Shown here one piece after another: positions 1 to 5,972 of a stretch of DNA of 6,679 nucleotides; positions within the stretch are counted from its first letter, which is position 1; every line of letters begins with the position of its first letter. The notes below the pieces were generated by a model. The model had not been told where the DNA came from, searched no databases, and was given only the letters and a program-made list of their open reading frames with translations. The position numbers were made by a program, and so were the translations under genes. The stretch lies in NCBI GenBank assembly GCA_025936195.1, contig JAICTW010000152.1, forward strand, positions 1 to 6,679. The letters run 5' to 3'. Source of the DNA: Flavisolibacter sp. (GTDB lineage Bacteria > Bacteroidota > Bacteroidia > Chitinophagales > Chitinophagaceae).

Positions 1-96
1 TCAACTTACTCTCAAATCATCAAAGCTCTCAGGTTAATCTCTATGTCACATTCCGGCAGGGTTGCTGACTTTTTTCTTTATTCGATTACATCAAGC
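1..96. other. Non-coding flank, nothing recognised
   Basis: No gene, RNA or repeat can be supported here. One rightward frame is open from the window edge to a TGA at 136-138, but it would read through the terminator hairpin and shows no recognisable protein character. The stretch is best taken as spacer downstream of the leftward outer-membrane protein gene. Confidence 0.5.
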
Positions 97-97
97 C

Positions 98-130
98 AAA
101 ATAAAAAGCATGCTCTGCCGAACATGCTTT
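98..130 (-). terminator. Intrinsic terminator of the outer-membrane barrel gene
   Basis: Read on the minus strand, a perfect 8-bp stem AAAGCATG / CATGCTTT (plus-strand arms at 105-112 and 123-130) encloses a 10-base loop. It runs directly into the T-rich tract TTTTTATTTT. The hairpin begins 14 bases past the TAA stop (145-147) of the leftward gene, the normal place for a Rho-independent terminator. A T-run also follows on the plus strand (141-146), but about 10 bases beyond the stem, so termination in that direction would be weaker. Confidence 0.75.
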
Positions 131-144
131 CAAAGTGAATTTTT

Positions 145-2601
145 TTATTGTGCTCTTTGTCTCTCTTCTTCAGAAGCTGTAGCCCTTTTTCTTGCCGCCT
201 GCACTTTACTGTTACCAAAACGATAGGTGAAACTCAGGTTCGCCACTCTTGTTTCTCTAAACGCATGCCAGTGCTCCACATACCTGCCTTCATAAGTAAT
301 GGTGGCCTTGGGTAAATTGGTCCAGAAAATATCCGTCACATTAAACCGAATTGTTCCCTTGTTTTTAAGAATTGTTTTTTGTACGCCTGTAGCAAGTCCC
401 CACTGCGGACGGGAAACCATATAACCATATTGTCCGCCTGAACTGAAGTTGATATTGAGTTCTGCAGCCCAGCCTTTTTTGAAAGTAAAACTATTGTTGG
501 TCCGGATATCGGCAGCAGGTGTGCCGTTGCTTAAAGTGCTTCCACCCAAATTGCCAGTGAAATGATTGTAATACACATTGGCATTGTTGACCATATTCCA
601 CCAGGGCCTCAATCGAACTGGCGCTGAAATAGACAGTCCGACATAATCCTGTGCTGTAAGGTTTACGGGTATTTGTATGGTTATATTATCGCCATTGGTT
701 TGGAAGTTTGGCAATACATCTTTGATCTGTGCAATGACGATGTTCTGCACACTGGTAGTGTGGCTGTATGCCAATGAGAAGTTCAGATTTTTCAACGTGT
801 AATTCAATTCATACGACCAGGTAAACTGGGGCAGCAAATGCGGATTGCCTGTGCTGTAGGTAGTGGCATCTATCTGGAACAAGAACGGATCTAAAGAACC
901 ATAACTCGGACGATCAATTCTGCGGCTGAGTGATATTCCAATGGTTTGTTCTTCTTTTATTTTGTAATTGAAGAAAGCACTCGGGAACAATTGCAAATAG
1001 CTGGAGTCAAAATAAATATCATTTCTGATCTGGTGCGTTTTTAATCTGGTGTGCTCAGCTCTTAATCCTAATTGGAAATCAAATTTCTTGCTCACCTTAC
1101 TGAGGTTCAAGTAAGCGGCATTATTGAATTCCTCGTAAATAAAATGATTGGTTTTATTGGTATCTACCTCTGTGCTGCCTGATTGCACGTTGAAAAATTG
1201 GGCATCGCGGTCGGAAGAAACATAACTGGTTTTGAATCCTGCTTCCAGTTTCATTGCTTTCTTCAGTGGATTCGTATAATCAAATTTTGCTGTCTTCAAT
1301 GTGAGTTTACCCTCCTGGTCGCCAAGTAAAATATCAGGATCCTTCCGGGTGGTCCCATCAAGGTTAAAGAAATCAGTAGCGGTATTGGTTAAAGACTTGA
1401 AATTGAAAACACCATAATCAGCATCTGCCGTCAGCTCTTTGCCGGCACTGTCGAATGTGTGTTTGAAATTAATGTTGGCTACAGTGTTATTGTTATGATC
1501 ATTATTTGTGGCCAGTGTATTAAAGCGGTAAAAGGGTTTGTGCTCCTGGTCATTAACCACAGAATGATTATTATTTTCACCATCAACACTGAAAAAATTG
1601 CTGTTCACCACAAAGCCGATGATCGTTTTTTTGGTGGGGAAGAAATCGGCGCCCATGCGGGCAGTATTGGCATTAAAAGGAAATACAGCATAATTGTCCT
1701 TATCATCCGAACCCGTAAACACACCATTGTTATAAAAATTCCGGTTCAGTATCAGGTGGTTCAATCCTTGCCGGTAGCTGTAATTATAATTGCCAAAGAT
1801 ATTCAGCTTTTTGTTGCGGTAATTGAAAGTGGTGCCGGCATTGGTTTTAGGATACACGCCCTGTCCATAACCTGCAGTAAGAGTTCCGTTATAACCCAGC
1901 CGCTGGTCCTTCTTCATTTTAATATCAATGATGCCCGAGTTACCCGACGCATCGTATTTGGCGGAAGGATTGGTGATGATATGAATGCTTTCGATAGCGC
2001 TGCTGGGCAAGCCGCGTAAATAATTGGCAAGATCTGCAGCCGAAAGCGGTGAAGGCTTTCCATCAATCATCACAATAACCCCTTGTTTGCCGCGAAGAGC
2101 TACTACATCGTTTTGATCAATAGATACACCAGGAGAACGTTCCAAAACATCCATAGCCGAACTGCCTGCATTCACTACGCTGTTATCTACGTTCACCACA
2201 ATGCGGTCGCTTAGCTTTTGAATAAATGGTTTGTGTGCGGTAACGGTAACACCCTGTAATTGTGTGGCTGCTTTTTGTTCCAGTACCAGAGGAGGCATCG
2301 AAACGGTCAGGTTATCGGCTGAAATAACGAAGACGCTTGAATAGCCTGCAGCATAGCCAACCATTCCGGCTTTAATGATATACTTGCCTTCAACAGGATC
2401 AAATTCCGCAAGACCGGAAGCATCGGTGACGGCTGCTTTCACCAGCATGGAATCCGTGGCTCTTAAGAGTTCCACCGTGGCGCCATCCAATGCTGTTTGC
2501 TGCGCATTCTTAATGACAACGGAAACCTTTCCTTTTGATGTTTGCGCCACCACAGACAGGCTGATTAAAAAAACAATAAGGGATAAAATGCTCTTCCTCA
2601 T
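145..2601 (-). CDS. TonB-dependent-receptor-like outer membrane beta-barrel protein
   Basis: This 818-residue protein should sit in the outer membrane as a plugged beta-barrel, probably taking up a ligand with energy from TonB. The substrate is unknown. Residues 1-20 are a signal peptide (MRKS, a hydrophobic core, then VVAQ). Residues about 25-110 form a carboxypeptidase-regulatory-like beta-sandwich. Residues about 118-232 resemble a plug, with RSPGV near 155, MIDGKP near 178 and NPSAKYDASGNSGIIDIK near 211-228. The rest is rich in aromatic, alternating barrel strands, ending in FTYRF at 791-795 followed by a charged tail of about 20 residues. This matches the outer-membrane beta-barrel family (OMP_b-brl_3 type) rather than SusC, and no SusD partner is adjacent. 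The chosen start is the ATG at 2601 because it gives a standard signal peptide; an ATG at 2610 and a TTG at 2619 are in frame. It is transcribed alone and divergently from the methyltransferase gene, with its own terminator. Confidence 0.9.
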   Translation of the reverse strand: MRKSILSLIVFLISLSVVAQTSKGKVSVVIKNAQQTALDGATVELLRATDSMLVKAAVTDASGLAEFDPVEGKYIIKAGMVGYAAGYSSVFVISADNLTVSMPPLVLEQKAATQLQGVTVTAHKPFIQKLSDRIVVNVDNSVVNAGSSAMDVLERSPGVSIDQNDVVALRGKQGVIVMIDGKPSPLSAADLANYLRGLPSSAIESIHIITNPSAKYDASGNSGIIDIKMKKDQRLGYNGTLTAGYGQGVYPKTNAGTTFNYRNKKLNIFGNYNYSYRQGLNHLILNRNFYNNGVFTGSDDKDNYAVFPFNANTARMGADFFPTKKTIIGFVVNSNFFSVDGENNNHSVVNDQEHKPFYRFNTLATNNDHNNNTVANINFKHTFDSAGKELTADADYGVFNFKSLTNTATDFFNLDGTTRKDPDILLGDQEGKLTLKTAKFDYTNPLKKAMKLEAGFKTSYVSSDRDAQFFNVQSGSTEVDTNKTNHFIYEEFNNAAYLNLSKVSKKFDFQLGLRAEHTRLKTHQIRNDIYFDSSYLQLFPSAFFNYKIKEEQTIGISLSRRIDRPSYGSLDPFLFQIDATTYSTGNPHLLPQFTWSYELNYTLKNLNFSLAYSHTTSVQNIVIAQIKDVLPNFQTNGDNITIQIPVNLTAQDYVGLSISAPVRLRPWWNMVNNANVYYNHFTGNLGGSTLSNGTPAADIRTNNSFTFKKGWAAELNINFSSGGQYGYMVSRPQWGLATGVQKTILKNKGTIRFNVTDIFWTNLPKATITYEGRYVEHWHAFRETRVANLSFTYRFGNSKVQAARKRATASEEERQRAQ

Positions 2602-2805
2602 GATCACCATTTTATTCAAAAAACTTAATTATTGCAGAAACCAAAGAGGTAAAACTGTAGCAGGGATTTCTTGTATCAATGAATGGAAGGATTTGTTTTT
2701 CTACGAAATATGTCGTGTCGGTTTTTTACATAATTATTCCAGCACAAATGAAAGACTGCAAGGAATGCCTGTCCCGGCACTGGAGGTAAATCTTTACTTT
2801 AGATA
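2602..2805. promoter_or_regulatory. Divergent intergenic region, probable promoters for both flanking genes
   Basis: This gap of about 200 bp separates the starts of the leftward barrel gene and the rightward methyltransferase gene, so it should hold both promoters. I could not find a convincing Bacteroidota promoter (TTTG, about 20 bases, TAnnTTTG) for either gene; only partial matches occur, for example TACAGTTT on the minus strand upstream of the barrel gene. A small inverted repeat GTAAA-TC-TTTAC lies at 2786-2797, just ahead of the methyltransferase ATG. GGAGG at 2782-2786 resembles a ribosome site but is about 19 bases from the ATG, too far to act as one. The regulatory role follows from gene orientation, not from a recognised site. 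Confidence 0.4.
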
Positions 2806-3324
2806 ATGAATGTACAGGAGGCGAAGGATCTGATCGCATTTGAAAACCAGAAAGAGAAGCCACAATTCTGGCTTGATCTAGGTTGTGGTACCGGCTTGTT
2901 CACCATTGCATTAACCAATTATCTGCCTGCTGGATCAAAAATCATAGCGATAGACAAGAACAGAAAAGCTGTTGAACAGGTGCCAGCCCTTGTAAATGGT
3001 ATTTCCATTGAAACGATGATTGCGGATTTCATTCATGAAACGCCGGATGTAAAAGAAGTGGATGGCGTTTTCATGGCCAATTCTCTTCATTATGTAAGGG
3101 ATAAGGAAAGCTTTCTCCACAGGCTTCATTATTCATTAAAAGCAAATGCTGTTTTCCTACTTGTGGAATATGACAGAACAGGAGCCAATCCATGGGTCCC
3201 TTATCCGTTAACTGTTGATGCAGCAAAAGGCTTGTTCAAAAAATTAGGCTACGAAAATTTTAAGTTATTGAATAAAAGACCATCGGTGTATGGCAATGAT
3301 ATGTATGCTGCCATGATCAGTTGA
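2806..3324 (+). CDS. Class I SAM-dependent methyltransferase, small
   Basis: This 172-residue cytoplasmic protein has the Rossmann-fold signature of class I methyltransferases, which transfer a methyl group from S-adenosylmethionine. Motif I, LDLGCGTG, is at residues 23-30. The acidic residue ending strand 2, which would hold the SAM ribose, is D50 in IIAIDKN. The next acidic position is D74 in MIADF. The motif IV region is VDGVFMANSLHYV at 85-97, and a later strand FLLVEYD follows near 140. The fold is nearly minimal, with only about 22 residues before motif I and no recognition domain, so the acceptor substrate cannot be read from the sequence. The start is well fixed because an in-frame TAG lies at 2800-2802, two codons upstream. 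No good ribosome site precedes it, as is usual in this phylum. It stands alone, divergent from the barrel gene and convergent with the PLD-like gene 60 bp away. Confidence 0.85.
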   Translation: MNVQEAKDLIAFENQKEKPQFWLDLGCGTGLFTIALTNYLPAGSKIIAIDKNRKAVEQVPALVNGISIETMIADFIHETPDVKEVDGVFMANSLHYVRDKESFLHRLHYSLKANAVFLLVEYDRTGANPWVPYPLTVDAAKGLFKKLGYENFKLLNKRPSVYGNDMYAAMIS

Positions 3325-3338
3325 TGAGGAATCATCAA
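3321..3338. terminator. Stem-loop overlapping the methyltransferase stop codon
   Basis: A perfect 7-bp inverted repeat TTGATGA / TCATCAA with a four-base loop (GGAA) covers the TGA stop at 3322-3324. It lies between two convergent genes, so it could help terminate or stabilise transcripts from either side. No T-tract follows on either strand and the stem is AT-rich, so it is not a proper intrinsic terminator. Chance occurrence is quite possible. Confidence 0.3.
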
Positions 3339-3369
3339 TAGTCATGTAAGGATACCATCAAAATGTGGA

Positions 3370-3409
3370 TTGACCTTTACCCTTTTACCTCTCACCCTTC
3401 ACCTGTACC
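3370..3409. repeat. Degenerate purine-rich heptad repeat at the 3' end of the PLD-like gene
   Basis: Read on the minus strand, six imperfect units begin with GGT: GGTACA, GGTGAAG, GGTGAGA, GGTAAAAG, GGTAAA, GGTCAA. Unit length is 6-8 bases, mostly 7. The tract spans the last codons of the PLD-like gene (residues VQVKGER), its TAA stop (3385-3387) and about 15 bases of spacer. The purine bias and near-7 periodicity stand out from the flanks. It resembles the short heptameric tandem repeats scattered through some bacterial genomes, but its family is not known to me. Confidence 0.5.
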
Positions 3410-5220
3410 TTCTTCTCACTCGTCTTAAGTTCTTTTATCTTTTTACCCATGAACACTTCCCTGTCCAGATACCTCAAATCACCCGGATCAAAATAATTCT
3501 GTGCCCATTTGCTGTCAGTAAATAAATGATAAGGTCCCGTGTGGTCCTGCTCCTTGTTTTCTTTTTTCATCACGTGTTTATCCCTGAAATGAAAATGATC
3601 TACCAGGGAAATCGCTTCTATTGCAAACACGGTGGCAAGATCTTCATCATGCACTTCAATTAAATTGTCGCCATTTTCCTCTTCGCCACCAAGCGCAAGA
3701 TTGGATGATCCAAACCATACCACGGGCTTCTTGGTATTAAATCCGCACACAATGAATTTATGGTGTATCTGGTGGCCGATGCCAATGGATTCTTCTTTGT
3801 CAAACGGTGGTGGCAAAAGGGTTTGCCCCTGCTTAGCTGTTATACGCAGTCCTTCGGGACTGGATGCTTTATACAAATGAATGTCGTTAGTAGAATCGGT
3901 AATGCCGCAACTAAACAGGTCTGTTCTTTTGTGAAAATGAATCAGCGCAGGTGCAACAGGTCCCTTTGCTTTTTCATCTGTTTCCATAACGGCAAACAGC
4001 ACACTGCTTTCTTCCTGGTTGATCCTTTCCACTATCTTATCCAAAAGTTTACCGGCAAATGTGTTCTCATGCGGTGAAAAGCTGATGTGCGTTTGTGGCA
4101 AACCGGGATTATCAAATGAAAAAGTTTTTGAAGCATTGGGTGATGCCTGAAATTTTTTTCCGCTGACATTATCCTGCCATGCTTCGTCAAATACTTCCTG
4201 GTATTTTTCTGCAATGTGCAGATCGTGAAATACGGCTATATGGTTTGAATTTACATATAGTCCTGTTACCGAAAAGTTGGTGGACCCTGTTAGTACATAC
4301 AATGCCTGGTTGTTTTTCTTTACAATAAACACTTTGTTGTGCTGGTATCTTTCAAAACTGCCACGAAGAATGGCTTCCGGAGTTTTTGCCTGTTTTCGAA
4401 ACGCCGCTTCAAACTGGTCTTCTGCAGTTGTTCCGTCTTTGTCGTGGTGCAGCTTTGCATTGTCAAGAATGATCCGGATCCGTCCTTCTCTTCCCAATTG
4501 CAGCAGGATTCGCATAATGTCGGGTTCATTCAAGTCATAAGCAAAAACATCCATACTTAAATCATCATCGCCCTGCACCTGCTGAAGAATGGAGAAAATT
4601 TTATCCCTTGCGGTAAATCCCGACCATACATATTCATCTTTGAAGCTGTAGGAATCGCCTTTATTATTCTTTCCGGCAATAGCCGATGTATTGAACAAGA
4701 GCTTTGCATTTTTAGGTTTGAAAGGGGCCTTGTTTCCAAAATGATTGGCAAAACCCTGCGATTGTACAAAGCCTCTGGTAAAGGCAAGTTCAATGCTTCC
4801 TTTTTTGAACGGTTCTACTTCTACCGCTACTTCGCTTGAAAGATTTTTATTTATTACTTCCAGTAATCCATTCTCGTCAAAATACCTTGGTGTAACGGTG
4901 TAGGTATAGTTTCCATAAAACACATCGTCATCCTGGTGAAAAAGTCCCGGTACATGCAACCAGCGGAATTTTTGTATGGGTGCATTGATAGTAGAGTAGG
5001 TGGGTTCGTTTTTATTTTGTGCATGCTTCTCGGGATGTACAAACTGCAGTTGATTATACAGGTAATATGTTGGCTTGCCTTTGGGTGTACAGGCAATGGT
5101 AAAGCCTGCAAAATTCTTTATTCCTTCTTCCGGTAAATCAAATGCAAGTAAGGTTTTGGCGTCACCGCAATAAGCCCTGATCACAAAGCCATGAGCGTTC
5201 TTTTTGTTTGTGGCAAACAT
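3385..5220 (-). CDS. Phospholipase-D-like protein with two HxK motifs, cytoplasmic
   Basis: With the start chosen here the protein has 611 residues. The N-terminal part (about 10-60, HGFVIRAYCGDAKTLLAF) and a beta-rich stretch to about 160 (YTYTVTPRYF) look like accessory beta domains. Two PLD-type catalytic halves follow. The first has H294, K296 and TGSTNFS at 311-317. The second has H486, K488 and GSSN at 504-507, with GDNLIEV after it. The PLD superfamily pairs two such halves to break phosphodiester bonds through a phospho-histidine; members act on lipids or nucleic acids, and the substrate here cannot be told. In both motifs the Asp of HxK(x)4D is absent (Lys in the first, Gly in the second), while His, Lys, GSxN and downstream residues remain. 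There is no signal peptide or membrane segment. The frame stays open to a TTG at 5331, adding 37 residues without clear domain character, so the ATG at 5220 is preferred. It stands alone, facing the methyltransferase gene. Confidence 0.82.
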   Translation of the reverse strand: MFATNKKNAHGFVIRAYCGDAKTLLAFDLPEEGIKNFAGFTIACTPKGKPTYYLYNQLQFVHPEKHAQNKNEPTYSTINAPIQKFRWLHVPGLFHQDDDVFYGNYTYTVTPRYFDENGLLEVINKNLSSEVAVEVEPFKKGSIELAFTRGFVQSQGFANHFGNKAPFKPKNAKLLFNTSAIAGKNNKGDSYSFKDEYVWSGFTARDKIFSILQQVQGDDDLSMDVFAYDLNEPDIMRILLQLGREGRIRIILDNAKLHHDKDGTTAEDQFEAAFRKQAKTPEAILRGSFERYQHNKVFIVKKNNQALYVLTGSTNFSVTGLYVNSNHIAVFHDLHIAEKYQEVFDEAWQDNVSGKKFQASPNASKTFSFDNPGLPQTHISFSPHENTFAGKLLDKIVERINQEESSVLFAVMETDEKAKGPVAPALIHFHKRTDLFSCGITDSTNDIHLYKASSPEGLRITAKQGQTLLPPPFDKEESIGIGHQIHHKFIVCGFNTKKPVVWFGSSNLALGGEEENGDNLIEVHDEDLATVFAIEAISLVDHFHFRDKHVMKKENKEQDHTGPYHLFTDSKWAQNYFDPGDLRYLDREVFMGKKIKELKTSEKKVQVKGER

Positions 5221-5302
5221 AAGTTTCTGTTTAAGGTGAATGAGAGGAAAACCATTTTCACAGAAAACGAAAGAGAAGGTTTTTGTAGGGATGCGTTGTA
5301 AA

Positions 5303-5332
5303 CGATTATAAAATTGATTTTTATTCTTCAAA
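5303..5332 (-). promoter_or_regulatory. Possible Bacteroidota-type promoter for the PLD-like gene
   Basis: On the minus strand TTTG (5332-5329) is followed after 18 bases by TATAATCG (5310-5303). The phylum consensus is TTTG, about 19-21 bases, then TAnnTTTG, so the first box is exact and the second matches four of six fixed bases. Transcription would start near 5296, about 75 bases before the ATG at 5220, which would favour that ATG over the TTG at 5331. The match is modest and the surrounding DNA is AT-rich. Confidence 0.22.
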
Positions 5333-5452
5333 CAAAAAATTGTGCAGGCAGGTATTTTATAAAACGACTTGCTGTTTGTAATTCAACTCTGCTGTTTTTG
5401 TTGAACAATTTAGTTTTTTAAAGATCTCTTCTTCTTTTCATTGATCATTTTT

Positions 5453-5510
5453 CTTTCTTTGTTTGCCCAAAGAATCCCACTATCAGGGGGGATAAAGTCC
5501 ACAAAGAAAA
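5453..5510. repeat. Nested CAAAGAA-type inverted repeats, possible dispersed repeat relic
   Basis: TTTCTTTGT at 5454-5462 is the exact reverse complement of ACAAAGAAA at 5501-5509. TTCTTTG at 5455-5461 can alternatively pair with CAAAGAA at 5468-5474 across a six-base loop. Inside the larger arms, ATCCC (5474-5478) can pair with GGGAT (5489-5493). Related CACAAAG words recur at 5500 and near 5553. The arrangement could fold in two competing ways. From memory, unverified, similar CCCAAAGAA...ACAAAGAAAAGG stretches recur between genes in Bacteroidota genomes, so this may be a worn copy of a dispersed repeat. Confidence 0.4.
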
Positions 5511-5527
5511 GGCCAGCTGCCGAAACT

Positions 5528-5543
5528 GCTCCGCATGCGCAGC
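5528..5543. repeat. Near-perfect 16-bp palindrome
   Basis: GCTCCGCATGCGCAGC is palindromic except for one C-C mismatch, centred on CCGCATGCG. It is GC-rich in an AT-rich gap, so it could be a small binding site or part of the adjacent repeat patch. No family of operators is recognised. Confidence 0.3.
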
Positions 5544-5560
5544 GATGCCAACGCACAAAG

Positions 5561-5571
5561 GAAGATTCGTT
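5561..5571 (+). repeat. Left copy of 11-bp direct repeat GAAGATTCGTT
   Basis: This 11-base word is identical to positions 5761-5771, exactly 200 bases downstream, and the two copies flank the inverted-repeat segment 5602-5730. A CGATG word lies 18 bases before this copy and 19 before the other, hinting that the shared segment may once have been longer. It could be a target-site duplication, a recombination scar or chance. Confidence 0.5.
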
Positions 5572-5601
5572 ATACTTCCACTATTTTTTTCGATAGTTTG
5601 G

Positions 5602-5730
5602 TTGTCGTGTTATCTTGAAATACTGCTAGCGCTGTATTGCCGAGGGGATATTTATTTGTTTTTAATCTCGGCGAACTTCATTTGCGTTTAGTCTTCATTA
5701 AAGTATAAGAGTCATCAAGCTAACACGCAA
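5602..5730. other. Imperfect inverted repeat with stacked internal hairpins (structured element candidate)
   Basis: The outer arms CGTGTTA-T-CTTGA (5606-5618) and TCAAG-C-TAACACG (5715-5727) pair over 12 of 13 positions. TTG (5602-5604) and CAA (5728-5730) extend the stem past a one-base bulge. Directly inside the left arm is a hairpin at 5619-5638 (AATAC / GTATT, with an inner GC / GC around loop TAGC). Abutting that is a second hairpin at 5639-5672 (GCCGAG / CTCGGC with a 22-base AT-rich loop). About 42 bases without a firm fold close the junction. Back-to-back stems with no gap suggest a branched RNA or a folded DNA element. A competing pairing exists (TTGCGT at 5682-5687 with ACGCAA at 5725-5730), so the fold is not unique. 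Confidence 0.35.
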
Positions 5731-5760
5731 TAAGGCGCTGCCGATGTTCTTTAGATCGGA

Positions 5761-5771
5761 GAAGATTCGTT
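5761..5771 (+). repeat. Right copy of 11-bp direct repeat GAAGATTCGTT
   Basis: This is the second copy of the word at 5561-5571. The distance from the left copy to the left arm of the inverted repeat (30 bases, 5572-5601) equals the distance from the right arm to this copy (30 bases, 5731-5760), so the layout is symmetrical. No terminal inverted repeats are visible just inside the direct repeats. Confidence 0.5.
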
Positions 5772-5972
5772 TAGTGCAATTTAATAAGAGTCAATTCACA
5801 ATAGCATGGGTGTATCATCATTCAGCTAAAAAATAATACCGTATAAATACCCGTTTTTTATTTCAATAAATACACAAACTTTATAGAGGCAACCAAAACT
5901 ATTTGCTCCAACGATCCTTCCCATCGAAAGTTTAACTCCCAATGCTATCGTTTACATTTTAATAATCAAGCC

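Larger units (their letters stand above)
5332..5972. other. Long non-coding region between divergent genes
   Basis: About 640 bp separates the PLD-like gene from the exported-protein gene, or 750 bp if the PLD-like gene starts at 5220. I found no reading frame with protein character and no tRNA or rRNA. The left part (5340-5460) is T-rich on the plus strand and has weak repeats: GCTGTTT at 5371 and 5391, and TTCAAC / GTTGAA at 5382-5387 and 5400-5405. The middle holds the CAAAGAA inverted repeats and the direct-repeat-bounded structured segment listed separately. The right part (5820-5972) is very AT-rich and presumably contains the promoter and leader of the downstream gene, but no clear promoter box was found. 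For this neighbourhood the gap is unusually long and repeat-rich. Confidence 0.7.

Noticed and set aside
1..138. A 45-codon plus-strand frame open from the left edge, possibly the tail of a gene
   Set aside because: It would read through the terminator hairpin, shows no protein-like composition and is too short to judge.
1459..2019. A 186-codon open frame on the plus strand inside the outer-membrane barrel gene
   Set aside because: It lies wholly antisense to a well-supported gene. Its translation is hydrophobic and isoleucine-rich, without domain character, and it has no plausible start context.
2782..2786. GGAGG upstream of the methyltransferase as a ribosome-binding site
   Set aside because: It is about 19 bases from the ATG, well outside working distance. 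An in-frame TAG at 2800-2802 rules out an earlier start in that frame.
2375..2806. A 143-codon plus-strand frame ending in TAA that overlaps the methyltransferase ATG (TAATG)
   Set aside because: Most of it is antisense to the signal peptide and N-terminal domain of the barrel protein. The stop-start overlap suggests translational coupling, but the protein shows no recognisable features, so the overlap is probably chance.
5221..5331. A 37-residue N-terminal extension of the PLD-like protein from a TTG codon
   Set aside because: The frame is open, but the start is a TTG, the residues show no signal peptide or clear domain, and a possible promoter sits inside the segment. The ATG at 5220 is simpler.
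5754..5761. AGATCGGA, identical to the first bases of a common sequencing adapter
   Set aside because: The match ends after eight bases (GAAG follows, not the adapter continuation) and the sequence flows on without a break, so it is chance rather than contamination.
5857..5870. TTTATT-TC-AATAAA inverted repeat in the leader of the exported-protein gene
   Set aside because: It is an all-AT six-base arm pair in very AT-rich DNA, so it is expected by chance and not a credible terminator or operator.
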